DNA of 64,000 bases from JAJNPS01 sp031378845 (GCA_031378845.1 JANNES010000003.1:62001-126000); one strand, 5' to 3'; numbered from the stretch's first letter, positions 35,130 to 44,443 are shown. Numbers and translations: made by a program. Notes: generated by a model from the letters alone, not told the origin.

Positions 35130-35495
35130 ATGGAACGAAGTAAAGCGCTCGCGGCATTGTCCGCACTTGCCCACGAAACCCGGCTGGACCTCGTGCGCCT
35201 TTTGATCGCCGCAGGCAACGAGGGTTTGCCTGCAGGCGACCTTGCGCGCACCTTGGACCATTCCGCGTCACGGCTGTCTTTTCATCTCGCACAGCTTGAA
35301 CAGGCAGGGTTGATCCGCTCCAGGCGGGTGGCGCGCAACATCTATTATGCCGTTGACGCAAAGGGAATGGGTGCCACGATTTCGTTCCTGATGGCCGATT
35401 GCTGTCAAGATCATCCCGATGTGATGGCCTGCTGTCGCCCTGCGCAAGCGGCCTCAGCGGTGCTCAAGGTGCCGGAACTGCCTTCGGTATCGTAA
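35130..35495 (+). CDS. ArsR/SmtB-family transcriptional regulator
   Basis: The 121-residue protein has the winged-helix fold of ArsR regulators: ALAHETRLDLVRLLIAAG, then the recognition helix region SASRLSFHLAQLEQAGLI and the wing RSRRVARNIYYAV. The C-terminus has a Cys/His-rich stretch (MADCCQDHPDVMACC) that could be a metal or thiol sensor site. It is divergent from the Atm1-like exporter and its 3' end overlaps the convergent LysM gene by 32 bases. Confidence 0.88.
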   Translation: MERSKALAALSALAHETRLDLVRLLIAAGNEGLPAGDLARTLDHSASRLSFHLAQLEQAGLIRSRRVARNIYYAVDAKGMGATISFLMADCCQDHPDVMACCRPAQAASAVLKVPELPSVS

Positions 35496-37077
35496 AGACC
35501 TGCCCCGGATAGATCAGGTCCGGATCGCGGATCTTGTCGCGGTTGGCGTCAAAGACCTGCACATAGAGCACCCCGTCGCCGAATTCCTTTTTCGCGATCC
35601 CCCACAGGGTAAAGCCGGGTTGAACAGTCACCGTAACGGGCGACGCAGCAGGTTTGGGTGCGACAGCGGCTGGGGCATCGGCGACTGCCACGGGCTGCGC
35701 AGCAGTGACGGCGGGTGCCTCTGCGACGACCGATGCAGTTTTGCTGACGTCAGAGGAGGCCGCGTCAGGCGAAGCAGGCGCGGCGGCAGGTTCGTCCGCG
35801 GTGGCGACCAAGCCTTGTTGCGATCCGCTGGCGGGTTCTGCCGGTTCGGCGGGCACTGCGGCGTCAGAGGTCGCGAGCGTCGTCTCGGTCGCTGTAGCAC
35901 CGGCCGCCGCAGCCAGGGCCTCGCGCGTTTCGCGCTTGAACGGGGTTTCAAACCGCGACGCGACCTTGCCAGCCGCGTCCAGTTGATCCACGCGCAAGGT
36001 GTAAAGCCCGGGCGCAATCTCGGGCAGCGTCAGCGACCATTGCGCGGCTTCGGGCATCAGTTCAAAAATCAGGGCATTGTCGAGATAGAACCGCAAAACT
36101 TGTCCAACTGCGCCTCGCCCGGACAACTGGACCGCACCGCTTGGCGTATAAGCAATTGCTTCGATGCTGACCTTTGCGGCGTCAGTGGCGGCGTCCGGGT
36201 CGCCCTGCAGCACGGTCGCACCCTCTTTTGTCACCAACAGCGTCGCAGGCGCAGATGGCTCAGTCACAGCAACCGTGTCGCGGGGCGGGGCCGTCGCAGT
36301 TTCAGTTGCCGGGGTCTCGGTGGTTGCAGGGTCTGTCACGGCAACGTCAGCAGGTGCGGTTTCAGGCGCGGAGGCTTCGTTTGCGACATCAGGCACCGGT
36401 GCCTCAGCCACGGCGATCTTCACCGGTGGCGCAATTGGCGCGATCGCGACACTGGACCCGGATTGAACTTCAACCCCGTCAGCGCCTTTGAGCACCATCG
36501 ACAAAAGGCGCGGCGTATCGCTGGGGGCAAGTGTGAACATCGCGACGAAATTGCCCGACGCGTCCGCAGTTGTCGTGGCGATGGGCACATCGTTCAGCCG
36601 AAACTCGACCACCGCATCGGGCGCTGCCTGTCCCGCCACGAGGGCCGCACCGTCAGGTTCCACGCGCACCAGGTCAAACGTCGGGCTTGCAGGGGTCTCG
36701 GTCACCACCTCTGGCATGCTGTCAGGCGCGACATCGGCCACCCCGGTGGACGGCGCGTCCGCGCTGACATCCGCGTCAGCTGGCACCTCGGCCACGCCGT
36801 CTTTGGCGGTCACCTCTGCCGGGGCGATGGTTGCTGCAGGCGCGCCCGTCGCCACGACCGGCGGTGGATCCGGCGTGGGGGTTGGTGTTGCGGCGGCGGG
36901 CGCGACTGCGGCTGTCGGGTCATCAATGGCCGCCACGACATCCGCTGTCGGGGCCGCGTCTTGCAACGGATTTGGCCGAAACACGACATAGCCCGCGCCG
37001 CCGACGACGGCGGCCCCTAATGCCATCCAGATCGCCCGCTCTCGCGGGGCCATTGTTGCCCAACCGGCCATTTTCAT
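35464..37077 (-). CDS. LysM-domain envelope protein with Ala/Pro/Thr-rich linker
   Basis: The 537-residue protein has an N-terminal membrane anchor (AIWMALGAAVVGGAGYVVF), long low-complexity Ala/Pro/Thr/Val linkers, at least two Ig-like or carbohydrate-binding-type segments (VRVEPDGAALVAGQAAPDAV and EAIAYTPSGAVQLSGRG) and a C-terminal LysM domain (VQPGFTLWGIAKKEFGDGVL to YPGQVFTIP). It should bind peptidoglycan in the periplasm. It overlaps the end of the ArsR gene. Similar proteins are common in Rhodobacterales; the role is unknown. Confidence 0.85.
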   Translation of the reverse strand: MKMAGWATMAPRERAIWMALGAAVVGGAGYVVFRPNPLQDAAPTADVVAAIDDPTAAVAPAAATPTPTPDPPPVVATGAPAATIAPAEVTAKDGVAEVPADADVSADAPSTGVADVAPDSMPEVVTETPASPTFDLVRVEPDGAALVAGQAAPDAVVEFRLNDVPIATTTADASGNFVAMFTLAPSDTPRLLSMVLKGADGVEVQSGSSVAIAPIAPPVKIAVAEAPVPDVANEASAPETAPADVAVTDPATTETPATETATAPPRDTVAVTEPSAPATLLVTKEGATVLQGDPDAATDAAKVSIEAIAYTPSGAVQLSGRGAVGQVLRFYLDNALIFELMPEAAQWSLTLPEIAPGLYTLRVDQLDAAGKVASRFETPFKRETREALAAAAGATATETTLATSDAAVPAEPAEPASGSQQGLVATADEPAAAPASPDAASSDVSKTASVVAEAPAVTAAQPVAVADAPAAVAPKPAASPVTVTVQPGFTLWGIAKKEFGDGVLYVQVFDANRDKIRDPDLIYPGQVFTIPKAVPAP

Positions 37078-37189
37078 TCCCCCTGCGCGGGGCCTGTTGC
37101 CGACCCCTGCTTTGTATATCTCAAGGAACCGCTATATCTGGCATCATGGCAATAGTTTCTGCACCAATCCCCGCAGACTGGAGAAGATC

Positions 37190-37756
37190 GTGACCGCCAG
37201 CCCTCACTCTTTGCGCTCCGTCTGCGTATTTTGCGGTTCTCGAGCGGGCCGCAACCCGGTCCATGTGGCAGCGGCCCGCGCAACCGGCACGATGATCGCC
37301 GACCAAGGCTGGCGTCTGGTGTATGGTGCGGGCGATGTGGGCCTCATGGGCGAAGTGGCCCGCGCGGCGCAAGCGGCGGGCGCCCGGACTCTGGGGGTGA
37401 TTCCGACGCATCTGATGGACCGCGAGGCAGGCAAGCGCGACCTGTCCACGCTGATCATTACCCAAGACATGCATGAACGCAAAAAGGTAATGTTCATGAA
37501 TTCTGATGCGATCATTGTGCTGCCCGGCGGCGCAGGATCGCTTGACGAGTTTTTCGAGGTGCTGACCTGGGCCCAGATCGGTCTGCATGCCAAACCGATC
37601 TATGTGGTAAATGCCGCCGAGTACTGGACACCGCTTGCGGGTCTGATTAACCACATCGTGACCGAGGGGTTTGCCGATGTCTCGATCAAGACCCTGTTCC
37701 AGCTCGTCCCGGATGTGTCTGCCTTGACCGATGCACTGCGCAAGGCGTTTGCCTGA
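37190..37756 (+). CDS. LOG-family protein (TIGR00730)
   Basis: The 188-residue protein has the Rossmann-like LOG fold: SVCVFCGSRAGRNP at the start, LVYGAGDVGLMGEVA, and the motif VLPGGAGSLDEFFEVLTW corresponding to PGGxGTxxE. Family members hydrolyse nucleoside monophosphates to free base and ribose phosphate; some make cytokinins, but for bacteria the natural substrate is often unknown. The start is GTG at 37190, seven bases after GGAG; longer ATG readings lack a ribosome binding site. Confidence 0.87.
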   Translation: MTASPHSLRSVCVFCGSRAGRNPVHVAAARATGTMIADQGWRLVYGAGDVGLMGEVARAAQAAGARTLGVIPTHLMDREAGKRDLSTLIITQDMHERKKVMFMNSDAIIVLPGGAGSLDEFFEVLTWAQIGLHAKPIYVVNAAEYWTPLAGLINHIVTEGFADVSIKTLFQLVPDVSALTDALRKAFA

Positions 37757-37815
37757 AACGAGGTCGCCCGCGATGGCGTGACCGCAGCGGGCGAGGCTGG
37801 TCAAGTCTGGCTCGC

Positions 37816-38418
37816 CTACATCCGGGCGGCGACGGCGTCCCAGTTCACCAGCTTTTCAAGGAAATTGGCAAGATAGGCCGGGCGTTTGTTCCGGAAATCA
37901 ATGTAGTAGCTGTGTTCCCAAACATCGCAGGCCAGCAGCGCCTTTTGCCCAAAGCATAATGGGTTGACGCCGTTCTCGGTCTTGGTGATCTGCAGGTTGC
38001 CATGACTGTTCACGACAAGCCACGCCCAGCCCGACCCGAACTGCCCCGCGCCTGCAGCGGCGAAATCTTCCTTGAACTTGGCCACGGATCCGAAATCCCG
38101 GGTGATCGCAGCTTCCAGCGCGCCCGGCATCTTTTTGTTCTCGCCCGGCCCCATCACCTGCCAGAAAAGGTTATGGTTCCAATGCTGGCTGGCATTGTTG
38201 AAGATGCCGTTCTGCGCCACAGCACCGGCCTGGTAGGTGCCCTTGACGATGTCATCAAGGCTTTTGTCCTCCCATTCGGTGCCCGCAATCAGCTTGTTGC
38301 CGTTATCGACATAGGCCTTGTGATGCAGGTCATGATGGTATTCGAGCGTCTCTTTCGACATGCCCAACGCGGCCAGAGCATCATGCGCGTAGGGAAGATC
38401 AGGCAGGGTGAAAGCCAT
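37816..38418 (-). CDS. sodB: Superoxide dismutase, Fe type
   Basis: The 200-residue enzyme has the four metal ligands in EYHHDLHHKAYVDN, ASQHWNHNLFW and DVWEHSYYIDFRNKR. The Gln in FNNASQHWNH is at the position typical of iron-type enzymes, whereas Mn enzymes usually have Gly-Gly-Gly-His there. AGGAGACCC stands before the ATG at 38418. It is monocistronic and convergent with the LOG gene. Metal choice (Fe, Mn or cambialistic) should be checked. Confidence 0.93.
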   Translation of the reverse strand: MAFTLPDLPYAHDALAALGMSKETLEYHHDLHHKAYVDNGNKLIAGTEWEDKSLDDIVKGTYQAGAVAQNGIFNNASQHWNHNLFWQVMGPGENKKMPGALEAAITRDFGSVAKFKEDFAAAGAGQFGSGWAWLVVNSHGNLQITKTENGVNPLCFGQKALLACDVWEHSYYIDFRNKRPAYLANFLEKLVNWDAVAARM

Positions 38419-38795
38419 CGAAGGGTCTCCTGTTTCAGCGAAAATCAATCCCTTGGAATAAGGGCACGTTGTCTGGGAAGGTCAAGCCCAGAGGTCCAGA
38501 AAACGGCGCAGGCCGCTTCCTTGACCACCCCTATCAGAACACAAAACCAACGACAAAGCGACGCTGCGGGTTCCCGCATGCCACATCTTTCTGCCGGATC
38601 GGGGCGCCCAATCACCCGATCCTGCGGTCGGCACAAGCGCCAGATCGACCGTTTTCGCGTCGGGATTACGTGCGATCAGCAATGCAACCACGACCAGCAC
38701 CGGCTTGGCAGAATCATGCACGAAGATCCCGTAATAACGCTTGCTAACATATATTTAGGCGGAACACCTCAACCGGCAAAGTCACGCAACCTGCG
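38419..38795. other. Intergenic region without a confident gene
   Basis: This 377-base gap lies between sodB (whose promoter must be at its left end) and the soxG stop. A 79-codon minus-strand frame (38482-38721, starting MHDSAKPVLVVVALLIARN) has neutral codon positions and no ribosome binding site, so I do not call it. An AT-rich run TAACATATATTTAGG (38746-38760) is a possible promoter or end-of-operon signal. Confidence 0.4.
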
Positions 38796-39353
38796 TCAAT
38801 CCTGAGGCGAAAGCTCGCTGCCAGCCTTGGCGGAATGCGTCAAAAGCCCCATCACGTAGCTTGCAACCGACCGAAAGCACACAAGCGTATAGCCGTCGTG
38901 CTCTTTCCAGAACGCCGCCGCGACCTGCGCTGCGCGGGTTCGCCGCAGTTCTCCCGGTTCCAGACGCGCCAGATCGACGGGACAAAGCTTGGCCAAGACA
39001 TCCTCGGACCTGACGCCTTCGATGCGAAAGACCGCGCGGGCATCCGAGACATCGACTGCCAGGTAATGGGCGCCCTTGAGCGCCTTGTCGACGGCCGCCA
39101 AAGTCTTGGCAACCTCAGCGTAAGGCACAACCAACAGATACTCGTCCGGGCTCATCCAGCCACAGGCGCGGTCACCTGAGATCACGATCTTGCGCATCGC
39201 CGGGACTTTGGTGCCAGTTGCAGCCTTGATCGCTTTATCCAGACCTGGCAGGCCTTTGGCCCGCAAAGCTATCATGCCGACGGGTCCGATTTCGCGGATC
39301 TTTACGAACCCATCAAAGACGACACCGCCAAGGGCCGACACCGGTTCAGACAT
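38796..39353 (-). CDS. soxG: Sarcosine oxidase gamma subunit
   Basis: The 185-residue protein is the small T-protein-like subunit of heterotetrameric sarcosine oxidase (ISGDRACGWMSPDEYLLVVP and CFRSVASYVMGLL are recognisable blocks). The complex oxidatively demethylates sarcosine to glycine, with the methyl group passed to tetrahydrofolate. The ATG at 39353 overlaps the soxA stop by 8 bases. It is the last gene of soxB-D-A-G. Confidence 0.9.
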   Translation of the reverse strand: MSEPVSALGGVVFDGFVKIREIGPVGMIALRAKGLPGLDKAIKAATGTKVPAMRKIVISGDRACGWMSPDEYLLVVPYAEVAKTLAAVDKALKGAHYLAVDVSDARAVFRIEGVRSEDVLAKLCPVDLARLEPGELRRTRAAQVAAAFWKEHDGYTLVCFRSVASYVMGLLTHSAKAGSELSPQD

Positions 39354-42333
39354 TCTGCTTTTCCCCGTCCTTGTCATAAAAAACCGGGCTGGTCACGCGC
39401 GCTTGCACCGTCCCGCCACCGACCATGTTGAACGACACAACCTCGCCGATCCGGTCGGGCCCGTGGCGCAACAGCCCCATCGCAATGCCGCGCGACAGCG
39501 TGGGCGACGGGTAGGTCGAGGTCACCCGCCCCTGCACATTGCGCTGGCCATTGGCATTGCTGCCGTCCTCCAGCACATAAGCGCCATCGGGGATGACCGA
39601 GCCGTCCAGCGTCTCGAATCCGACCAGTTGCCAACGATCGGGGTTGGCAAGGTGGCTGCGTTCCTGACCACGTTTGCCAAGGTAGTCCATTTTCTTTTTG
39701 GAGATCGCCCAAGCCAGGCCCAGGTCTTGCGGGATCACAGTGCCATCGGTCTCGTCACCGATCATGATAAAGCCCTTTTCGGCGCGCATCACATGCAGGG
39801 CTTCGGTGCCGTAAGGCATTGCACCAAATGGTTTTCCTGCCTCCAGACAGGCGTTCCAGAAGGCCAGCCCGTGACTTGCCGGAACCGCGATCTCATAGCT
39901 GAGCTCGCCCGAGAAACTGATCCTGTAAACCCGGACCGGGTAACCGGCCAAACGACCGTCCGCCCATTGCATGAAAGGCAGTGTGTCGCGGGAAACATCC
40001 ATTCCGCCAAGGGCTTGCAGGAGGTTCCTCGCGTTGGGTCCGACCACCGCAACTTGAGCGTATTGTTCGGTCACATTGGCAGTGTAGACCTGCCAATCCC
40101 ACCATTCGCATTGCAGCCAGTCCTCCATCCAGGCGTGGATCCGGTCAGCGCCACCAGATGTGGTGTGGCACAGCCATGTGTCCTCGTCGATGCGGGCAAC
40201 CACGCCGTCATCGCTGAGGAACCCCTGTTCGTTGCACATCAGGCTATAGCGGCACTTGCCGATGGGCAGTGTGCTCATCACGCCGGTATACAGCATGTCG
40301 AGGAATTTCCCCGCATCAGGGCCTTTCACCACGATCTTGCCAAGGGTCGAGGCATCCAGGAGGCCAAGGGCAGAACGGGTGTTCAGCACCTCGCGATGCA
40401 CCGCCTGTTGATGGGTTTCGCCGGGGCGCGGAAAGCAGTAGGGCCGTCGCCAGAGGCCCACCGGTTCGAAATAAGCCCCTGATTTCACGTGCCATTCATG
40501 GATCGGCGTCTTGCGCAGGGGTTGAAAGATGTCGCCCCGCGCCTCACCGGCCAAAGTGCCGATGGTGACTGGCGTATAGGGCGGGCGGAAGGTGGTGGTG
40601 CCGACGGCCGGAATGTCAGCGTTCAGCGCCTGAGCAAGCACCGCAAGGCCGTTGATATTGCTGAGCTTGCCTTGATCCGTCGCCATGCCAAGCGTGGTGT
40701 AGCGCTTGGTATGCTCCACGCTTTCATAGCCCTCGCGGGCGGCCAGTTGCACGTCGCTGACCTTGACGTCGTTCTGGTAGTCCAACCACATCTTGGTGCG
40801 CAGTCTGGGCGCGGCCCCCTGCGGCATGACCCAGACGGGGTGTATGTTTCCCGTGTGCTTGGCGTGTGCCAGACGTGTGCCATCCGTGCCAACACCCATC
40901 GCGGCAGACTCACCAGAGGCGCGCGCCTCGGCCGTTCCGAAAAGTCCCGCCGCAGCCCCCGCGACGGTGACCATCGCGCTGCCGTCATGGTTGACGGGCG
41001 GGCGGGCCGGATCGGGAACAAAGCCCGCGATATCGTCATCCCAGGTCAACTTGCCGCCGCAATGGGACCAGAGGTGGACCACGGGCGACCAGCCACCGGA
41101 CATCGCAACCGCATCACAAGCGACCTCGTCGGTCACCGCCCCTTCGCCCGCCTGCAGGCAGAGGGCAACGCCGGTGACGCGTCTGGACCCCTGCACCTTG
41201 GCAATTGCGGTGCCCGTGGCGATGCGGATGCCCAGCGCGCGGGCTTGGGCCGGCAGATCGCCGGTGACCTCGGTGCGCGCATCGACGATGACCGGCACCT
41301 CAAGGCCCGCAGATTTCAGCGCGATTGCGGTCCGGTACGCGTCGTCATTGTTGGTCACGATCACCGTGCGGTCGCCGGGGCTGACTCCGTAGTTCGTGAC
41401 GTAGTCACGGACGGCGGCGGCGAGCATCACGCCGGGCACGTCATTTCCAGCAAAGGCCAAGGGCCGCTCAATGGCGCCGGTTGCCGTCACGATGCGGGCG
41501 GCCCGGATCCGCCACAGCCGCTGTTTGGGCCGGCCGTCGCCGGGCGTGTGGTCGGCCACGCGTTCATCGGCCAGCACATAGCCGTGGTCATAGACCCCTG
41601 CCCCGGTCGTGCGGACGCGGATCGTCACGGTGTCGAGCGTGGCCAGCGCGTCGGTGGTGGCCTTGATCCACGCTTCGGCGGGTTGGCCGTCGATCAGGTC
41701 ACCATCGACGGCGGCGCGACCGCCCAAGTGGGGCGTCTGTTCCAGTAAAAGGACGCGCTGGCCCGCGCGGCCGGCCGTCAGGGCCGCCTGCAGACCGGCG
41801 ATACCACCGCCGACAACGAGCAGGTCGCAAAAGGCATATGCCTGTTCATAGCGGTCGGCGTCGCGGAGTTTGGGGGCCTTTCCCAGACCGGCAGAGCGGC
41901 GGATGATCGGCTCGAACACATGTTTCCACGCGGCGCGCGGATGGATGAAGGTCTTGTAGTAAAAGCCTGCGGGCAAGAGGCGCGCGGCATAGTTGTTGAT
42001 CACGCCCACGTCAAACTCAAGGCTGGGCCAGTGGTTCTGACTGGCGGCGGTCAGCCCGTCGAAAAGCTCGGTCGTGGTGGCGCGCTGGTTCGGCTCCAGC
42101 CGGTCGCCGGTCCCGAGGTTCATCAGCGCGTTCGGCTCCTCGGGGCCTGCCGCCACGATGCCCCGCGGGCGGTGGTATTTGAAACTGCGACCGACCAGCA
42201 TCTGGTCATTGGCCAGCAAGGCCGACGCAAGGGTGTCGCCTTGGAAACCGCGCAGGCGTTTTCCGTTAAAGGTGAACTCTTGCGCGGTGGTGCGGTCGAT
42301 CAGACGGCCGCCGCGGGACAGGCGGGTGCTCAT
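39346..42333 (-). CDS. soxA: Sarcosine oxidase alpha subunit
   Basis: The 995-residue subunit starts at MSTRLSRGGRLIDR and has an N-terminal ferredoxin-like domain with FNGKRLRGFQGDTLASALLA, a NAD-binding flavoprotein domain (LLVVGGGIAGLQAALTAGRA), and a C-terminal aminomethyltransferase (GcvT-like) domain that binds tetrahydrofolate. It carries the NAD and folate sites of the heterotetramer. A gap of 172 bases filled with a G/C-rich repeat separates it from soxD, and its stop overlaps soxG. Confidence 0.94.
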   Translation of the reverse strand: MSTRLSRGGRLIDRTTAQEFTFNGKRLRGFQGDTLASALLANDQMLVGRSFKYHRPRGIVAAGPEEPNALMNLGTGDRLEPNQRATTTELFDGLTAASQNHWPSLEFDVGVINNYAARLLPAGFYYKTFIHPRAAWKHVFEPIIRRSAGLGKAPKLRDADRYEQAYAFCDLLVVGGGIAGLQAALTAGRAGQRVLLLEQTPHLGGRAAVDGDLIDGQPAEAWIKATTDALATLDTVTIRVRTTGAGVYDHGYVLADERVADHTPGDGRPKQRLWRIRAARIVTATGAIERPLAFAGNDVPGVMLAAAVRDYVTNYGVSPGDRTVIVTNNDDAYRTAIALKSAGLEVPVIVDARTEVTGDLPAQARALGIRIATGTAIAKVQGSRRVTGVALCLQAGEGAVTDEVACDAVAMSGGWSPVVHLWSHCGGKLTWDDDIAGFVPDPARPPVNHDGSAMVTVAGAAAGLFGTAEARASGESAAMGVGTDGTRLAHAKHTGNIHPVWVMPQGAAPRLRTKMWLDYQNDVKVSDVQLAAREGYESVEHTKRYTTLGMATDQGKLSNINGLAVLAQALNADIPAVGTTTFRPPYTPVTIGTLAGEARGDIFQPLRKTPIHEWHVKSGAYFEPVGLWRRPYCFPRPGETHQQAVHREVLNTRSALGLLDASTLGKIVVKGPDAGKFLDMLYTGVMSTLPIGKCRYSLMCNEQGFLSDDGVVARIDEDTWLCHTTSGGADRIHAWMEDWLQCEWWDWQVYTANVTEQYAQVAVVGPNARNLLQALGGMDVSRDTLPFMQWADGRLAGYPVRVYRISFSGELSYEIAVPASHGLAFWNACLEAGKPFGAMPYGTEALHVMRAEKGFIMIGDETDGTVIPQDLGLAWAISKKKMDYLGKRGQERSHLANPDRWQLVGFETLDGSVIPDGAYVLEDGSNANGQRNVQGRVTSTYPSPTLSRGIAMGLLRHGPDRIGEVVSFNMVGGGTVQARVTSPVFYDKDGEKQNV

Positions 42334-42372
42334 GGGCGGGCTTTCGGATGGGTGGATTGTCTGGTGCGGTGA

Positions 42373-42505
42373 CACCCCCCCTCCCCGGCCCTCCCCCACG
42401 ATGGGGGGAGGGAGGCGGCGGGGCGGCTGTGGGTGCGCGGGTGGTGAAGGGCGGAACGCAGCCCCTCCCCCCGCGTGCGGGAGGTTGGGTGGGGGGGCAT
42501 CGGGG
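42373..42505. repeat. Extreme G/C-rich intergenic repeat between soxD and soxA
   Basis: The gap holds CACCCCCCCTCCCCGGCCCT and TCCCCCACGATGGGGGGAGG, an inverted repeat (CTCCCCC/GGGGGAG), then CCCCTCCCCCCGCGTGCGGG AGG. Such C-run/G-run palindromes are interspersed in Rhodobacteraceae intergenic regions. Here it lies inside an operon and could reduce or pause transcription before soxA. Confidence 0.6.
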
Positions 42506-42826
42506 TCATGTCAGCGTCCATCCTGGCCGGCGGGCCCTGATGGCGGCGATGATGCCGGGTGGCGGGCCGCTGGTTTGTGCGGGGTAGGTTCCGAACACCT
42601 CCAGCGTCGCGGTGCAGCGGGCAGCAAGGAACCATTTGCCGCAGCCATAGGCGTGGCGCCAGCGTTCGAAATGCACGCCTTTGGGGTTCTTGCGGGCGAA
42701 CATGTAGGACTCGAAATCGTCGTCGGTGGAGCCGGGGCCGTAACGATTCAGATGCGCCTCGTAGCCGGGGGTGAGTTCGGTTTCATCGGCCGAGACGTGG
42801 CAGTAGGGGCATTCAAGGGTGAGCAT
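42506..42826 (-). CDS. soxD: Sarcosine oxidase delta subunit
   Basis: The 106-residue protein has the zinc-binding pattern of SoxD: ECPYCHVSADETE at the N-terminus and a downstream Cys/His pair in RHAYGCGKWFLAARC. It is a structural subunit of the heterotetramer. Its start overlaps by 14 bases the stop of an inserted membrane-protein gene, which is not part of the normal soxB-D-A-G order. Confidence 0.92.
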   Translation of the reverse strand: MLTLECPYCHVSADETELTPGYEAHLNRYGPGSTDDDFESYMFARKNPKGVHFERWRHAYGCGKWFLAARCTATLEVFGTYPAQTSGPPPGIIAAIRARRPGWTLT

Positions 42827-43196
42827 TGTTTACAATCACCTCCCAGAGCATTTTTCCGTAAGTAGATTGTAGCGCGCCAAACACTACCAAAATTGTCTCG
42901 GCTTTAAAGACCCGCGCTACATTGTCATTGTTGAATGGAAATTGTCTCTGATCCGTTTCATCGAGCCAAACTCCAGCTAGGGCTTTGATCGAAATTTGCT
43001 CTACAGTGACGCCAAACGTTGTTGCACCTACCAAAACTGACAATATGCCAGCCTTTTCAAATTGATCGGCGCCCCAAAGTACTCCGATGGCTATGGAAAC
43101 GGCAAAACAGATCGCAATTGCTATGGTTGCCGTTCTAAACGGGTGAACAATTGCTTGGCGAGCAAGAAACGGCATTTCGTCTGATGCGCTTGCCAT
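42813..43196 (-). CDS. Low-GC membrane protein inserted in the sox operon
   Basis: The 127-residue protein has two hydrophobic helices (about 20-42 IVHPFRTATIAIAICFAVSI and 50-68) and a polar C-terminal half, with no recognised family. Base composition is clearly lower in GC than sox genes on either side and codon use differs, which suggests acquisition. The start forms TGATG with the soxB stop (a TTG one codon earlier is also possible) and the stop overlaps soxD by 14 bases, so it is translationally embedded in the operon. Confidence 0.65.
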   Translation of the reverse strand: MASASDEMPFLARQAIVHPFRTATIAIAICFAVSIAIGVLWGADQFEKAGILSVLVGATTFGVTVEQISIKALAGVWLDETDQRQFPFNNDNVARVFKAETILVVFGALQSTYGKMLWEVIVNNAHP

Positions 43197-44443
43197 CAAT
43201 GCGCCACCCCCGCCGCGACGGACTCATCAATGAACCGCCCCTCGCGGAACCGCTCCATGCCAAACGCGGCGGCCAGTGGTCCCGGCTCTCCCTTGGCCAT
43301 CAGTTCGGCCATGGCCCAGCCTGACCCCGGGATCGCCTTGAAGCCGCCCGTCCCCCATCCGCAGTTGATGAAACATCCCCCCAACGGCGTCTTGGAGATG
43401 ATCGGCGAACGGTCCCCGGTCATGTCGACGATGCCGCCCCATTGGCGCAGCATTTTCAGGCGGCTGATCATCGGGAAGGTTTCGACGAGGGCGCGCAGGG
43501 TTTCCTCGATATGGTGAAAGCTGCCGCGCTGGGTATAGTTGTTGAACCCGTCGGTGCCGCCGCCGATGACCATTTCGCCCTTGTCGGATTGCGACATGTA
43601 GCCGTGCACGGTGTTGGCCATCACGACGACATCCATGCAGGGTTTGATCGGCTCGGAGACCAGCGCCTGCAGGGCCACCGCCTCGACCGGCAGACGAAAG
43701 CCCGCCATCTCGGCGACCTGGCCCGAATGGCCGGCCACCACGATGCCCATCTTTTTGCAGCCGATATGGCCCCTGGTCGTCTCAACCCCGGTCACCTGAC
43801 CGGCCTCAGACCGCACCCCGGTGACTTCGCATTGCTGGACGATGTGCATGCCCATGTCACTGCAGGCCCGCGCATAGCCCCAGGCGACGGCATCGTGGCG
43901 CCCGGTGCCGCCGCGCGCCTGCCACAGCGCGCCGAGGACGGGATAGCGGGGGCCGTCGATGTTGAGGATCGGGCACAGCTCTTTCACGCGCTGGGGGGTG
44001 ATGAATTCGGTGGTCACACCCTGCAGCGCGTTGGCGTGGGCGGTGCGCAGATAGCCGCGCACCTCGTGATGGGTCTGCGCCAGCATCATCACGCCGCGCG
44101 GGCTGAACATCATGTTGTAATTCAGATCCTGGCTCAGCGTCTCGTACAGGCTGCGGGATTTTTCATAGATCGCGGCGGAGGGGTCCTGCAGATAGTTCGA
44201 CCGGATGATCGTGGTGTTGCGCCCCGTATTGCCGCCGCCAAGCCAGCCTTTTTCAAGGATCGCGACATTGGTGATGCCGAAATTGCGGCCAAGGTAATAG
44301 GCGGTCGCCAGACCGTGCCCCCCTGCCCCGACAATCACCACGTCATAGCTGGCTTTCGGCGCCGGCGAGGCCCAGGCGCGGTCCCAGCCCATGTGCTGGC
44401 GCATGGCTTCACGCGCGATGGCAAAGACGGAGTAACGCTTCAT
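43196..44443 (-). CDS. soxB: Sarcosine oxidase beta subunit
   Basis: The 415-residue flavoprotein has the FAD-binding DVVIVGAGGHGLATAYYLGR, WLGGGNTGRNTTIIRSNYL and a C-terminal GWGTGGFKAIPGSGWAMAEL block. It holds FAD and the covalently bound FMN shared with SoxA, and is the catalytic subunit for sarcosine oxidation. It is the first gene of the operon, divergent from ccmI. No glyA or purU gene follows, unlike many rhizobial sox clusters. Confidence 0.95.
   Translation of the reverse strand: MKRYSVFAIAREAMRQHMGWDRAWASPAPKASYDVVIVGAGGHGLATAYYLGRNFGITNVAILEKGWLGGGNTGRNTTIIRSNYLQDPSAAIYEKSRSLYETLSQDLNYNMMFSPRGVMMLAQTHHEVRGYLRTAHANALQGVTTEFITPQRVKELCPILNIDGPRYPVLGALWQARGGTGRHDAVAWGYARACSDMGMHIVQQCEVTGVRSEAGQVTGVETTRGHIGCKKMGIVVAGHSGQVAEMAGFRLPVEAVALQALVSEPIKPCMDVVVMANTVHGYMSQSDKGEMVIGGGTDGFNNYTQRGSFHHIEETLRALVETFPMISRLKMLRQWGGIVDMTGDRSPIISKTPLGGCFINCGWGTGGFKAIPGSGWAMAELMAKGEPGPLAAAFGMERFREGRFIDESVAAGVAH

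Noticed and set aside
38482..38721. A 79-codon minus-strand frame between sodB and soxG.
   Set aside because: No ribosome binding site, no codon-position bias and no family; it is probably chance in a 377-base gap.
39190..41748. Two long plus-strand frames opposite soxA, and similar ones opposite aroB (1488-2516), soxB (43442-44542) and SoxG.
   Set aside because: All are opposite well-recognised genes with intact families and lack their own motifs and start signals.
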